DNA of 64,000 bases from Blautia sp. Marseille-P3087 (GTDB lineage Bacteria; Bacillota; Clostridia; Lachnospirales; Lachnospiraceae): positions 843,932-907,931 of the forward strand of contig NZ_LT635539.1 in assembly GCF_900120195.1 (NCBI RefSeq), read 5' to 3'. The notes under the pieces were generated by a model. It saw only the letters and a program-made list of their open reading frames with translations, had not been told where the DNA came from and did no database searches. A program made the translations under genes and the position numbers. Below are positions 28,901 to 37,578 of this stretch, piece by piece (position 1 is the first letter of the stretch; each line of letters starts with the position of its first letter).

Positions 28901-30460
28901 ATTGATACTTGTCAGCTGCTCGATTCTGTATGGAATCGGTACTTTCGGATTTACAAATGTTGAAAAACGATCTGTGATCACTCCGTTTTCCACACGGACC
29001 GCACCAATTTCAATGATCTGACAGGTCAGCGGCGAGAAACCTGTCGTCTCGATGTCAAATACAACAAATTTTCCATCTATCAACTGTCCTTTACTGTTGG
29101 TCACAATACCTTTCAGGTCATCTACCAGATAAGCTTCCATTCCGTAAAGAACTTTGAAATCGGATTCCTTCGGTACACACCCGCCCCATGCATCAAAACA
29201 GTGATTCGCCTCAGGGAAGGCCTGTACAACACCATGATCCGTGATTGCGATTGCCTTATGCCCCCACTCGTACGCTCTTTTGACCAGATCTTTTGCAGTG
29301 GTAACACCATCCATATCGCTCATCTTTGTATGACAGTGCAGTTCCACACGTTTCTGCGGGCTGGTATCCATTCTCGTACTGCGGAAGTCAGCAATCTTTT
29401 TGATTCCGGAAATCGAACCGACAGTAAGTTCACTGTCAAATCTGTCGATTGTCGTAACACCTTTAAATTTCAGGAAAGCCCCTTTCTTCACAGAATCTGT
29501 TATCTCCGGCACCTGTTCATTACGAAGAAACATCTTGATCACAATGGAATCTGTAAAATCCGTCACAGGAAAAATCAAAATCGTTTTTTCGTTACGGATC
29601 TCCCTTGCCTCTACATCCATGACCTGACCGCGGATAATAACTTCGCCCATCTCACCTGTTATGGATTCCAGATCGATCGTATCACCCTCAAAATCTCTTC
29701 CATAAACCACGTCCGGATTGCTGTCCCTGCGGAAGCCGCCATGGAAATCCCCACGTGCACCTTTCTTTTCGAAAGTTTTCTGCTTCTGATCTGATTTAGC
29801 TTTTGTCTCTGTTTTTTGGCTGTCCTTTTGGGCTTCTGCGGCCTCTTCCGTCTTTTCTTCCTGCACCTCTTCCGGAGTCAGTTTTGCATGTTTTAATACG
29901 TTTGCAACTTCCTGTCGGATCTGCAGAGCTGCATTCTTACGGTATTTGCTTTCTTCTGCTTCAACAAACTGCAGATTGATCTTAAGGTTCATGCCACAAC
30001 GCTCACAGAAGACTTTCTGCAGATATTCTACAAGAATCTCACTTTTTTCTCTGGAAATTACAGAATCCGGAAGTGTCAGATCCATCTGTTCGTCAGACGG
30101 AAAACTAATCTGCGAACGTTTGAACAGATTGTACTCAAGCATATTATAGTTCTTCAGCTCTATTTCCATGCTGGAACGGTAAACATCCAGAAAATTCGCC
30201 GGTGAATACTGTTTGGACAAATGAAACCGTTCGATCACTGTCACCTGCATTTCCAGCCCTGCAAAAAACTGTCGTTCAATCTGATTTTCCAGCGCCATGA
30301 TATATTTCTTATGAATCCAGCGCTCACTGTGGATATACACCCACAGTCTGGTTTTTGCCGGATTGCATGCCACTCTCGAAACAGTAACTATCTCAAGCCA
30401 TTCCTGCAGCTGATCATTCACTTTTAAGTTGGGAAATACATCGAAAAATTCTTTTTCCAC
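25985..30460 (-). CDS. polC: DNA polymerase III, PolC-type alpha subunit
   Basis: 1491 residues. Order: N-terminal domains I-II (1-200, with a charged linker rich in Lys, Glu and Gln), OB fold, PHP domain (VELHCHTKMSDMDGVTTAK), an inserted DEDD 3'-5' exonuclease (FVVFDIETTGFSPLTCQ and later HHRAVDDAACTAEIFV), then the polymerase core (LVGSRGSVGSSLAATM, and EPDIDLNFSGEYQ with the catalytic aspartates). A zinc module reads CPNCKYSDF paired with CPKCGTKM. It is the leading-strand replicase of low-GC Firmicutes. It sits 15 bases downstream of ispG on the same strand. Confidence 0.98.
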   Translation of the reverse strand: MEKEFFDVFPNLKVNDQLQEWLEIVTVSRVACNPAKTRLWVYIHSERWIHKKYIMALENQIERQFFAGLEMQVTVIERFHLSKQYSPANFLDVYRSSMEIELKNYNMLEYNLFKRSQISFPSDEQMDLTLPDSVISREKSEILVEYLQKVFCERCGMNLKINLQFVEAEESKYRKNAALQIRQEVANVLKHAKLTPEEVQEEKTEEAAEAQKDSQKTETKAKSDQKQKTFEKKGARGDFHGGFRRDSNPDVVYGRDFEGDTIDLESITGEMGEVIIRGQVMDVEAREIRNEKTILIFPVTDFTDSIVIKMFLRNEQVPEITDSVKKGAFLKFKGVTTIDRFDSELTVGSISGIKKIADFRSTRMDTSPQKRVELHCHTKMSDMDGVTTAKDLVKRAYEWGHKAIAITDHGVVQAFPEANHCFDAWGGCVPKESDFKVLYGMEAYLVDDLKGIVTNSKGQLIDGKFVVFDIETTGFSPLTCQIIEIGAVRVENGVITDRFSTFVNPKVPIPYRIEQLTSINDSMVMDAPDIQTILPQFLEFCEGAVMVAHNADFDMSFIIENCKRQGLPQEYTYVDTVGMARFLLPALNRFKLDTVAKAVGVSLDHHHRAVDDAACTAEIFVRFVEMLKERDIYDVDALNQQGNVSVNTIKKLPTYHAIILARNETGRINLYKLVSQSHLKYYRRRPRVPKSLFLEHRDGLLIGSACEAGELYQAILRNAPEPEIARLVNFYDYLEIQPLGNNAFMLADEKNDRIQSNEDLIEINKKIVKLGDQFKKPVVATCDVHFMDPEDEIYRRIIMAGNGFSDADNQAPLYLRTTEEMLEEFSYLGSEKAEEVVITNTNKIADMIEKISPIHPDKYPPVIENSDQDLKDICFNKAHEMYGEVLPQIVEDRLNKELHSIISNGYAVMYIIAQKLVWKSNEDGYLVGSRGSVGSSLAATMSGITEVNPLPPHYLCPNCKYSDFDSPEVKKFGGMAGCDMPDRICPKCGTKMNKEGFDIPFETFLGFKGDKEPDIDLNFSGEYQANAHRYTEVIFGKGQTFKAGTIGTLAEKTAFGYVKNYYEERGQHKRYCEINRIVQGCTGIRRTTGQHPGGIIVLPVGEEIEKFTPVQHPANDENSDIITTHFDYHSIDGNLLKLDILGHDDPTMIRMLEDLTGLSARDVPLDSKEVMSLFAGTEALGIKPENIGGCKLGCLGVPEFGTDFAMQMLIDTKPKYFSDLVRIAGLSHGTDVWLGNAQTLIEEGKATISTAICTRDDIMIYLISMGVESSLAFTIMEAVRKGKGLRDEWEATMREHNVPEWYIWSCKKIKYMFPKAHAAAYVMMAWRIAWFKVFKPLAYYAAFFSIRATAFSYETMCMGRERLDFYLAELRKKGDAASKKEQDTIKDMRIVQEMYARGLEFMPIDLYRAKANRFQIIDGKLMPALNCIEGMGDKAAEAVVDAAKQGKFLSKDDFRDRTKVSKTVIDLMDDMGLFGDIPQSNQFSLFDGVIA

Positions 30461-30475
30461 GTTTTATGCCTCTCT

Positions 30476-31531
30476 TTATGCTTCCCAGTGGAGCAATTCC
30501 TCACGAAGTGTATCCAGAAGCTGATCTTCCGGTACCTTCCTTACAATTTCACCTTTTTTGATAAGAAGTCCCACGCCGACTCCACCTGCAATTCCGATAT
30601 CTGCTTCCTTTGCCTCTCCCGGTCCGTTTACTACGCAGCCCATGACGGCAACTTTAATATCCAGCGGAATATCCTGTACCATTGCCTCAACCTGATTTGC
30701 AAGTCCGATCAGATCAATACGTGTACGTCCACAGGTCGGACAGGAAACGACTTCAATGCCTCCCTTACGCAGTCCAAGTGTTTTAAGAATGCGTTTCGCA
30801 GATTTGATTTCTTCCAGCGGTGCACCTGTCAGAGAAACACGTATCGTATCACCGATTCCCTGTGACAGAATAATTCCCAGGCCTACTGCTGATTTGATAT
30901 TTCCAGAATAAAGAGTTCCTGCCTCTGTGATTCCCACATGAAGCGGATGATCTGTCTTTTCGGCGATCAGCTCATGCGCTTTGGCACACATCATAACATC
31001 AGAAGATTTGATACTGATCACAAGATTATCATACCCCATTTCTTCGATAATACGAACTTTGTCCAGTGCACTTTCCACAAGACCTTCTGCCGTCACACCA
31101 TGATATTTTTCTACAAGTTCTTTCTCGAGGGAACCGCTGTTTACACCAACACGGATCGGAATGTTACGTTCTTTTGCCACATCCACGACAGCCTGAATCC
31201 TGTCTGTACTTCCGATATTTCCGGGATTAATACGGATTTTATCTGCGCCGTTTTCCATTGCTGCAATTGCAAGGCGATAGTCAAAATGAATATCTGCAAC
31301 GAGCGGAATATGAATCTGTTTCTTAATTTCTTTTAAAGCCTGTGCTGCTTCCATCGTCGGTACTGCACAGCGAATGATATCACATCCGGCAGCTTCAAGT
31401 TCCAGAATCTGACGCACAGTTGCCTCTACATTTTCTGTTTTTGTGTTTGTCATAGACTGGATCAGGATCGGGTTTCCTCCGCCGATCTTTTTATTTCCTA
31501 TCTGTACAACTTTTGTATGATCACGATACAT
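30476..31531 (-). CDS. ispG: 4-hydroxy-3-methylbut-2-en-1-yl diphosphate synthase (flavodoxin)
   Basis: 351 residues. It starts MYRDHTKVVQIGNKKIGGG, with a TIM-barrel PIRVGVNSGSLEKE segment. The 4Fe-4S cysteines lie in VSCPTCGRTR and VAVMGCVVNGPGEA. It converts MEcPP to HMBPP in the MEP isoprenoid pathway. Length matches the short bacterial IspG. It is transcribed with polC; in many Firmicutes ispG follows dxr and rseP, which are not seen in this window. A GGAGAG site precedes the start. Confidence 0.97.
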   Translation of the reverse strand: MYRDHTKVVQIGNKKIGGGNPILIQSMTNTKTENVEATVRQILELEAAGCDIIRCAVPTMEAAQALKEIKKQIHIPLVADIHFDYRLAIAAMENGADKIRINPGNIGSTDRIQAVVDVAKERNIPIRVGVNSGSLEKELVEKYHGVTAEGLVESALDKVRIIEEMGYDNLVISIKSSDVMMCAKAHELIAEKTDHPLHVGITEAGTLYSGNIKSAVGLGIILSQGIGDTIRVSLTGAPLEEIKSAKRILKTLGLRKGGIEVVSCPTCGRTRIDLIGLANQVEAMVQDIPLDIKVAVMGCVVNGPGEAKEADIGIAGGVGVGLLIKKGEIVRKVPEDQLLDTLREELLHWEA

Positions 31532-31596
31532 AATCTTCTCTCCTTTTAGCGAAAAAGCGGAGCTGTCTATGTCAAACAGCTCCTCTTATCCATATG

Positions 31597-32775
31597 TCAG
31601 TGCTGGATTTCCAGCAGTTTTGCCTTCAGATCATTCTCCATCTTAAGCATTTCTGCCTCAGCAGCCTGTCGTTTCTCTCTGCCTTCTCTCTGAATTTTCA
31701 TCACATCATCCAGTGTCTGGATCAGGTCGGCATTTGTTTTCTGTAAAGTTTCCATATCAACAATACCACGCTCGGATTCTTTTGCAGTCTCCACAGATGC
31801 CATATGAAGTTTCTCAGCGTTTTTGCGAAGCAGTTCATTCGTAAGATCAGACACCTGGCTCTGTGCCTGTGCCGCCTCTGTAGAATGTGCAATACCAAGA
31901 GCAAGCACCATCTGGCTTTTCCAGAGCGGGATTGTGTTGACCAGTGTCGTCTGGATCTTTTCTGCCATCATTGTATCGTTATTCTGCACCAGACGGATCT
32001 GCGGTGCTGTCTGAAGGGAAATCATTCTGGTAAGTTCCAGATCATGAAGCTTCTTTTCGAATCTGGCACATTTGCTGTCCAGATCTTTTGCTGCCTGTGC
32101 ATCTTCCGGAAGACCGGTTAGCTTTGCTTTCTCTTCCAATTCTTTAAGCTTGCCGTCCCGCATTCTGGAAAGGCTTAACTTGCCTGCCTGAATGTACATG
32201 GACAGTTCCTTGAAATACAGAAGATTCTGCTCATACATCTTATCCATCATCGCAGAATCCTTAAGAAGGCGCACCTGATGCTGCTCCAGTGTCTCGGAAA
32301 TTTTTTCGACATTTGCCTCAGCTTTGTCATATCGGTTTTTCAAAGTTTCAATCTTGTTGGCCTGTTTCTTAAAGAAACCGAACAGTCCCTTTTCTTCTTC
32401 CGCATCAAACCCTTTTAATTCCCCGACTACACCGGTCAGAAGATCGCCTACCTCTCCGAGATCCTGTGAACGTACGTTTTTCAGTGCTTCATCGGAAAAA
32501 TCCGCCATCTTCTTCTGTGTTCCGGCACCATACTGCATAACCTGTGTCAGATTTTCCAGATCAATCTTTCCTGCAAAATCTTCAACCATCTGCTGTTCTT
32601 CCGGCGTAAGAACAGTCTGTGCCATCTTCTGCTGCACAGGATTCATTTCCTGCGTAACTTCCATCAGCTGCACCGGTGCCTGTACTTCCGGTTCTTTTTC
32701 CGGTTTCATGACCAATTCCGGCTCCAGTGTCAGCGACGGCATTCCTGTTTCTGTTTGTTTCATTTCATCACCCAT
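31597..32775 (-). CDS. telA: Toxic anion resistance protein TelA
   Basis: 392 residues of the TelA family. It is largely helical with strong coiled-coil character in the middle (KANKIETLKNRYDKAEANVE) and a family block around MQYGAGTQKKMADFSDEALK. No signal peptide is seen. The family is linked to tellurite resistance and cell-envelope stress tolerance; the biochemical activity is unknown. The ATG at 32775 has GAGGG upstream. It directly follows xpaC (68 bases), the standard xpaC-telA pairing, which supports a joint role. Confidence 0.92.
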   Translation of the reverse strand: MGDEMKQTETGMPSLTLEPELVMKPEKEPEVQAPVQLMEVTQEMNPVQQKMAQTVLTPEEQQMVEDFAGKIDLENLTQVMQYGAGTQKKMADFSDEALKNVRSQDLGEVGDLLTGVVGELKGFDAEEEKGLFGFFKKQANKIETLKNRYDKAEANVEKISETLEQHQVRLLKDSAMMDKMYEQNLLYFKELSMYIQAGKLSLSRMRDGKLKELEEKAKLTGLPEDAQAAKDLDSKCARFEKKLHDLELTRMISLQTAPQIRLVQNNDTMMAEKIQTTLVNTIPLWKSQMVLALGIAHSTEAAQAQSQVSDLTNELLRKNAEKLHMASVETAKESERGIVDMETLQKTNADLIQTLDDVMKIQREGREKRQAAEAEMLKMENDLKAKLLEIQH

Positions 32776-32842
32776 AACGTTTCCCTCTCATTTTCTGCGT
32801 GTCGTATATCCTTGCTGCTGATTTTATTTTGAATTGCTTAAA

Positions 32843-34039
32843 TCACTTTTTCACAAAATCATTTACTGTCAGCCCCTCCTGTGCAAGCATGGTATGCAGA
32901 ACGGATATATCACTTGACACATCCCATGCCGTATCCTGAAATACAGAATCCAGAAGTTTTGCAAATGCTTCATTCAATGTATCCAGAGTATCCTCAATTT
33001 CTTTCTTTGAAGCCCGGATCGTCTCCCCCTGAATCGGCTGTCTGTCCATATCTTCATAAGCATCCAGAAGTTTCACTGTCATCGGAAGATAATAATCCAT
33101 CATCTTTTTGAGATCCGGAATAATCTCCGGGTGCTCCTCTGCTCTCTGGAAAATCTGCTCTACGATCTGTTCCATTTTTGCAATTTTTGCTGAAATCTCT
33201 TCTCCCGGAATCGCATCATTACTTGCATGGATTTTCTTAATATATGCTTCACCCTTATCAAGGACTTCCTGCACCTGAGGATTGATCCGGCTCTGCTTTT
33301 CACTCTCCTGCATTCTCTTCTGCGCTTCCTCGGCACTGCGCTGTTCCAGCGCCTTCTGCGTTTCTTCATACTGTCTGTAAGTTTCATTGCTTGTGATCAG
33401 GCAGGTTTCCTTTGTATCTGTTCTGCCTTCCAGAAACCAGCTTTTCGCGATCATATAGTGAATATCTTTTTTGACTGATTTTATGCTTCTGCCGACTGTT
33501 TTCGCCAAATCTTCAAAACTACAATATGTTTTGTGTCCCAGTGTTTTTTTGTATTTCTGAAAACGTTTCAGTCTGCCCAGACCAGTGCATCCGCTGCCGA
33601 TCATCCCGACTCCGACAAGTGTACCAATCAGTGTCACAACTGTGGAACCAATACCTCCGTGTCCCATGACCGCCTGCAGGATCTGCACGGTCAGAAGCCC
33701 GATTGCCATACTTCCGGAAATAATTCCGCCAAACACGATCAACAGGATATCCTTTACTTTTTCTCCGCCGGTATTACCATAAAGCTCCGGATGCGTTTCT
33801 GTATTTTCGACAGTCCCCCACACTTTCTGTGCCCCTGCTTCCGGCTTACGATATCCAACCTTCTCCGGATGATCTTTCTGATATTGTTTCAGAGTGCTGT
33901 TTACCATTCTTGTGATTGACTGGTTCAGTTCCTGATAATTGCTTGTTTTGACCGCATTTTCTATAGTTGTCTGAACTTCGCGGACTTTCTGCTCTACAAA
34001 GCTGAAATCCGATCCGTTGTCATAAGATTTTTTATCCAT
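32843..34039 (-). CDS. XpaC-like 5-bromo-4-chloroindolyl phosphate hydrolysis family protein
   Basis: 398 residues with ATG 34039, which has AGGAGG five bases upstream; a longer in-frame start is unlikely. Two transmembrane spans occur near residues 105-160 (DILLIVFGGIISGSMAIGLL and a glycine-rich VVTLIGTLVGVGMIGSG). A helical cytoplasmic region ends with the XpaC motif area (MMDYYLPMTVKLLDAYEDMD). It contains SFEDLAKTVGRSIKSVKKDI, a helix-turn-helix-like stretch. It is the usual partner of TelA; function unknown despite the family name. Confidence 0.88.
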   Translation of the reverse strand: MDKKSYDNGSDFSFVEQKVREVQTTIENAVKTSNYQELNQSITRMVNSTLKQYQKDHPEKVGYRKPEAGAQKVWGTVENTETHPELYGNTGGEKVKDILLIVFGGIISGSMAIGLLTVQILQAVMGHGGIGSTVVTLIGTLVGVGMIGSGCTGLGRLKRFQKYKKTLGHKTYCSFEDLAKTVGRSIKSVKKDIHYMIAKSWFLEGRTDTKETCLITSNETYRQYEETQKALEQRSAEEAQKRMQESEKQSRINPQVQEVLDKGEAYIKKIHASNDAIPGEEISAKIAKMEQIVEQIFQRAEEHPEIIPDLKKMMDYYLPMTVKLLDAYEDMDRQPIQGETIRASKKEIEDTLDTLNEAFAKLLDSVFQDTAWDVSSDISVLHTMLAQEGLTVNDFVKK

Positions 34040-34090
34040 GCCATCCTCCTGTAAACTATTCTTATTATACAGAAATACAGACAAAAAAAC

Positions 34091-34119
34091 AAGGCACAGG
34101 AAAACGTCCTGCACCTTGT
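34091..34119 (-). terminator. Terminator of ilvE
   Basis: On the minus strand caaggtgcagga pairs with tcctgtgccttg (one mismatch), followed by TTTTTTTGTC. Confidence 0.85.
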
Positions 34120-34175
34120 CTTGAATTTATGAGTAAGCTCATATGGATTTAAATCTTTTGGCCCTGCATCATAAA

Positions 34176-35201
34176 TTATTCGATAACTTTGATCCATCCT
34201 TCCGGAGCTTCGATGCGTCCCATCTGGATTCCGGTAAGTGTCTCGTAAAGTTTCTTTGTTGTCGGTCCCATTTCTTCCATTCCGCTTGGGAAGCAGATTT
34301 CTTTGCCATGGTCTACGATCTTTCCAACCGGAGAGATAACTGCTGCAGTACCGCAAAGTCCGCATTCTGCGAAATCTTTTACTTCGTCCAGATATACTTC
34401 ACGTTCTTCGACTTTCAGTCCGAGATAATGTTCTGCAACATATATCAGAGAACGGCGTGTGATAGATGGAAGAATACTATTGGACTTCGGTGTTACAACG
34501 GTGTTGTCCTTTGTAACGAAGATGAAGTTTGCTCCACCTGTCTCTTCAACTTTTGTTCTTGTAGCAGAATCAAGATACATATTTTCGTCATAACCCTGAC
34601 GATGTGCATCCATAATTGCATGAAGGCTCATTGCATAGTTCAGACCTGCTTTGATGTGTCCTGTTCCATGCGGTGCAGCACGGTCAAAATCTGTAACACG
34701 GATCGTGATCGGTTTTGCGCCGCCCTTGAAATACGGTCCAACCGGTGTAGTAAGGATACGGAACTGATATTCATCAGCCGGTTTTACACCGATAACAGGG
34801 TTGCTTCCGAACATATACGGACGTACATAAAGTGTTGCACCTGAGCCGTATGGCGGTACATAAGCTTCATTTGCTTTGATTGTCTGCACGACAGCATCAA
34901 CAAAACGATCCTCCGGGAATACCGGCATTTCCAGTCTTCTTGCAGAATTTGCAAAGCGCTCTGCGTTGAGGTCCGGACGGAATGTTACAATATGTCCGTC
35001 TTCTGTTGTGTAGGCTTTCATACCTTCAAATACAGTCTGTGCATACTGGAATACACATGCACATTCGTTCAGTGTAACGTTCGGATCTGTGGTCAAAGTT
35101 CCTTCATCCCATTTACCATCTTTGAAGTTGGCAACATAACGATAGTCTGTCGGAATATAGCCGAATCCGATGCTGCCCCAGTCAATGTTCTTTTTTTCCA
35201 T
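34176..35201 (-). CDS. ilvE: Branched-chain amino acid aminotransferase
   Basis: 341 residues with ATG 35201 (MEKKNIDWGSIGFG), preceded by a GGAGG site. It is a class IV PLP enzyme: the Schiff-base lysine is in GHIKAGLNYAMSLHA, and the phosphate-binding loop in ECGLCGTAAVISPVG. It interconverts Leu, Ile and Val with their keto acids. The 350-residue form resembles eukaryote-like BCATs that occur in Firmicutes. It is a single gene; no T-box leader and no CodY box is seen in the short upstream gap. Confidence 0.95.
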   Translation of the reverse strand: MEKKNIDWGSIGFGYIPTDYRYVANFKDGKWDEGTLTTDPNVTLNECACVFQYAQTVFEGMKAYTTEDGHIVTFRPDLNAERFANSARRLEMPVFPEDRFVDAVVQTIKANEAYVPPYGSGATLYVRPYMFGSNPVIGVKPADEYQFRILTTPVGPYFKGGAKPITIRVTDFDRAAPHGTGHIKAGLNYAMSLHAIMDAHRQGYDENMYLDSATRTKVEETGGANFIFVTKDNTVVTPKSNSILPSITRRSLIYVAEHYLGLKVEEREVYLDEVKDFAECGLCGTAAVISPVGKIVDHGKEICFPSGMEEMGPTTKKLYETLTGIQMGRIEAPEGWIKVIE

Positions 35202-35294
35202 AATATATCTTCCTCCATTCGTATGGATATCTTTGCTACCCATTTTAGCACTTTATTGTGGTGACTTCAATGTAAAAATCACAGAGAAAAAGAT

Positions 35295-35786
35295 TTATTT
35301 TACTCTTTCATATTTTACGAAGGAATATTCCAGATCAAAATATGTCTGTTCATCACTTTCTGCAGTGATTTCCCATTCCGGCATCTCATCAAGATTCGGG
35401 AAATAACTGTCTGCTTCATATCCAAAGTCAATCTTTGTCACATGGGCGATATCGCAGTAAGGAAGAAGCTGTTTGTACACACTGTCTCCACCGATACAGT
35501 ATACTTCCTCTGACGGATATTTTTTAATTTCTTCAAGGAGTTCTTCAATAGTATGAACGATAATTGCATCTTTTACTTTATAATTTTTGTTTCCGGTAAG
35601 TACGATATTGGTTCTGTTTTTGAGCGGAAGCCCGTTCGGAAAACTTTCCAGAGTCTTGCGTCCCATAACAACGACCTTACCAGTCGTTTCCTGACGGAAC
35701 ATTTTCATATCTGCCGGAATACTCACCAGAAGTTTGTTGTCTTTGCCGATTGCCCAGTTTTTATCTGCTGCTACGATAATATTCAT
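35295..35786 (-). CDS. folA: Dihydrofolate reductase
   Basis: 163 residues. Start MNIIVAADKNWAIGKDNKLL contains the conserved N-terminal strand and Trp loop; the folate site Asp is replaced in part by the Clostridia-type SIPADMKMFRQ helix. NADPH contacts are in VVMGRKTLESFP and EVYCIGGDSVYKQL. It regenerates tetrahydrofolate after thymidylate synthase. It follows thyA by 46 bases on the same strand. Confidence 0.95.
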   Translation of the reverse strand: MNIIVAADKNWAIGKDNKLLVSIPADMKMFRQETTGKVVVMGRKTLESFPNGLPLKNRTNIVLTGNKNYKVKDAIIVHTIEELLEEIKKYPSEEVYCIGGDSVYKQLLPYCDIAHVTKIDFGYEADSYFPNLDEMPEWEITAESDEQTYFDLEYSFVKYERVK

Positions 35787-35832
35787 TTTAACGTTCCTTT
35801 CTCCAGGTAGATTTCTTTCCCGTTCACACAGA

Positions 35833-36681
35833 TCAGACTGCGATCGGAATATTTTTGATCTGCGGCCATGTCTGATAATTTTCTACGATCAGATCATCCG
35901 TTGTAAAATCATAGAAATTTTTGATTTCCGGGTTAAGTTTCACGGTCGGTGCCGGATAAGGTGTACGACTGATCAGTTCTTTGATCACCGGTACATGACG
36001 GTCATAAATATGACAGTCTGCGATCACATGCACAAGCTCTCCAGCCTCCATATCACATACCTGCGCAATCATCATCAGAAGGATGGAATACTGACATACA
36101 TTCCAGTTGTTTGCAGCCAGAATATCCTGTGAACGCTGGTTCAGCACCGCGTTTAGTGTAAGTTTGTCTTTTCCCGGTTCTTTCGTCACATTAAAAGTCA
36201 TAGAATATGCACATGGATACAGATTCATCTCGTGGAGATCCTGATGCACATAAATATTAGTCATGATACGACGACTGTACGGATTATTTTTGAGATCATA
36301 TAAAACACGGTCAACCTGATCCATCATGCCCTCTTTGTACTGGTGTTTTACCTGCAGCTGATAGCCATATGCCTTGCCGATAGAACCATTTTCATCTGCC
36401 CAGCTGTCCCAGATATGACTGTGCAGGTCATGGATATCATTGGATTTTTTCTGCCAGATCCATAAGATCTCATCCATTGCACTCTTCAACGCTGTCCTAC
36501 GTAGAGTCAGTGCCGGAAATTCTTTACGTAGATCATAACGGTTCACCACGCCAAATCGTTTGATCGTGTAGGCCGGTGTGCCGTCTTCCCATACCGGACG
36601 TACTTTCTCGCCTTCTGTACTTGTCCCGTTTTCTATTACATCTTTGCACATATTAATAAAAGTAACATCTGCCAAACTCAT
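35833..36681 (-). CDS. thyA: Thymidylate synthase
   Basis: 282 residues. The nucleophilic cysteine is in NLYPCAYSMTFNV (the histidine that usually follows it is Ala here), and the dUMP-binding block reads LNQRSQDILAANNWNVCQY. Other matches: DELHSHIWDSWA-like region (HDLHSHIWDSWADENG) and HIYDRHVPVIKEL near the C-terminus. It makes dTMP from dUMP with methylene-THF, producing dihydrofolate for the adjacent folA. A GGAGAA site precedes ATG 36681. The PCA variant agrees with a divergent Firmicutes ThyA branch (inference). Confidence 0.95.
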   Translation of the reverse strand: MSLADVTFINMCKDVIENGTSTEGEKVRPVWEDGTPAYTIKRFGVVNRYDLRKEFPALTLRRTALKSAMDEILWIWQKKSNDIHDLHSHIWDSWADENGSIGKAYGYQLQVKHQYKEGMMDQVDRVLYDLKNNPYSRRIMTNIYVHQDLHEMNLYPCAYSMTFNVTKEPGKDKLTLNAVLNQRSQDILAANNWNVCQYSILLMMIAQVCDMEAGELVHVIADCHIYDRHVPVIKELISRTPYPAPTVKLNPEIKNFYDFTTDDLIVENYQTWPQIKNIPIAV

Positions 36682-36768
36682 TGCATTTCTCCTTTCATTT
36701 CCCCATCATATAAACTTTATATTCTCCAGATCCGCTTTCGGTCCCGGCTCTGTATCATTTCCGTATAA

Positions 36769-36777
36769 ATTATAACA
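36769..36777 (-). promoter_or_regulatory. Extended -10 promoter for thyA-folA
   Basis: On the minus strand TGTTATAAT gives a consensus extended -10 element about 90 bases before thyA; no good -35 is seen. A weak CodY-like box (12 of 15 positions) lies at 36795-36809 in the -35 region; its relevance is uncertain. Confidence 0.6.
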
Positions 36778-36957
36778 CATCACAACATAAGATGCACCTT
36801 CTGAAAATTCCGGTTCATCATAAATATTCATCTTTTTTCCTGACATTCTTTTTAACACTGTTTCCTTTCATTTTACCACCTATCGTTTTTTCTGTGAACC
36901 TTCGGATTCATTTAAAAACCATTGTATTTTTCAGCATTTTTGTCATTTTTTCCTATC

Positions 36958-36986
36958 TTTACTTTTTTCTGGAGCCATGCTATATT
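36958..36986 (+). promoter_or_regulatory. Promoter placed directly at the vanZ-like start codon
   Basis: TTTACT at 36958-36963, 17-base spacer, TATATT at 36981-36986. The expected start (+1) is within a base or two of ATG 36994, giving a leaderless or nearly leaderless mRNA. No Shine-Dalgarno sequence precedes that ATG. Confidence 0.45.
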
Positions 36987-36993
36987 AAAACCC

Positions 36994-37527
36994 ATGAAAA
37001 TACTGATTACACTTTTGAAACCTTTATCTTTTCTTCCTGCGCTTCTTATGATGTATCTGATCTTTTCATTCTCAGCCCAGACCGGGGAGGTGTCCGGGGA
37101 ATTAAGTTACAAGATCAGCTATAAGATTGTAGAAGTCAAGAACGAGGTTTTACACGAAAACAAGGATTCTTATGAATTAAGCTATGAAGCAGACAATATT
37201 CATTTTTATGTAAGAAAAGCAGCGCATATGACCGAATATTTCCTTCTGGCCGTAGCAATTTCTTTCCCACTTTACGTTTATCGTATCCGCGGTATCTGGC
37301 TGTTCCTTCTTGCCGGCATTTTCTGTGTCGGTTTTGCCGGACTTGACGAATACCACCAGTCCTTTGTCGGCGGCCGTGGTCCCTCTGTCAGGGATGTTTG
37401 CATTGACAGCTCAGGTGCATTGATCGGAATTATTCTGGTTCAGCTTTTTTGCTGGTCCTCCTTACATACACCTGGTTCTTCTTCACGCAAACGTAAAAAA
37501 AATCGCAAAAAGCGCCGCAGATCCTGA
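36994..37527 (+). CDS. VanZ-family membrane protein
   Basis: 177 residues with ATG 36994 (MKILITLLKPLSFLPALLMM). Four hydrophobic helices and the VanZ pattern are present: FSAQTGEVS after helix 1, FYVRKAAHMTEYFLLAVAI, then FAGLDEYHQSFVGGRGPSVR followed by DVCIDSSGALIG. The tail is very basic (RKRKKNRKKRRRS). VanZ-like proteins are integral membrane proteins; the founding member gives low-level teicoplanin resistance, but chromosomal members have no defined role. The start lacks a ribosome site, see the promoter above. The terminator stem overlaps the last codons. Confidence 0.85.
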   Translation: MKILITLLKPLSFLPALLMMYLIFSFSAQTGEVSGELSYKISYKIVEVKNEVLHENKDSYELSYEADNIHFYVRKAAHMTEYFLLAVAISFPLYVYRIRGIWLFLLAGIFCVGFAGLDEYHQSFVGGRGPSVRDVCIDSSGALIGIILVQLFCWSSLHTPGSSSRKRKKNRKKRRRS

Positions 37528-37545
37528 TTCTGCGACGCTTTTTCT
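37508..37545. terminator. Bidirectional terminator overlapping the vanZ-like stop
   Basis: Arm 37508-37520 (aaaagcgccgcag) pairs with 37530-37542 (one mismatch), followed by TTTTTCTT. The first arm codes for the last residues of the VanZ-like protein. Confidence 0.8.
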
Positions 37546-37578
37546 TATCTATAAGAATCTCTGTCGATATTCTTATTC

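Noticed and set aside
25985..30460. Possible split or fused polymerase subunit in polC
   Set aside because: The PHP, inserted exonuclease and polymerase order is the normal PolC layout; there is no fusion.
35202..35294. T-box leader upstream of ilvE
   Set aside because: Gap is only about 90 bases and lacks the T-box sequence and specifier loop.
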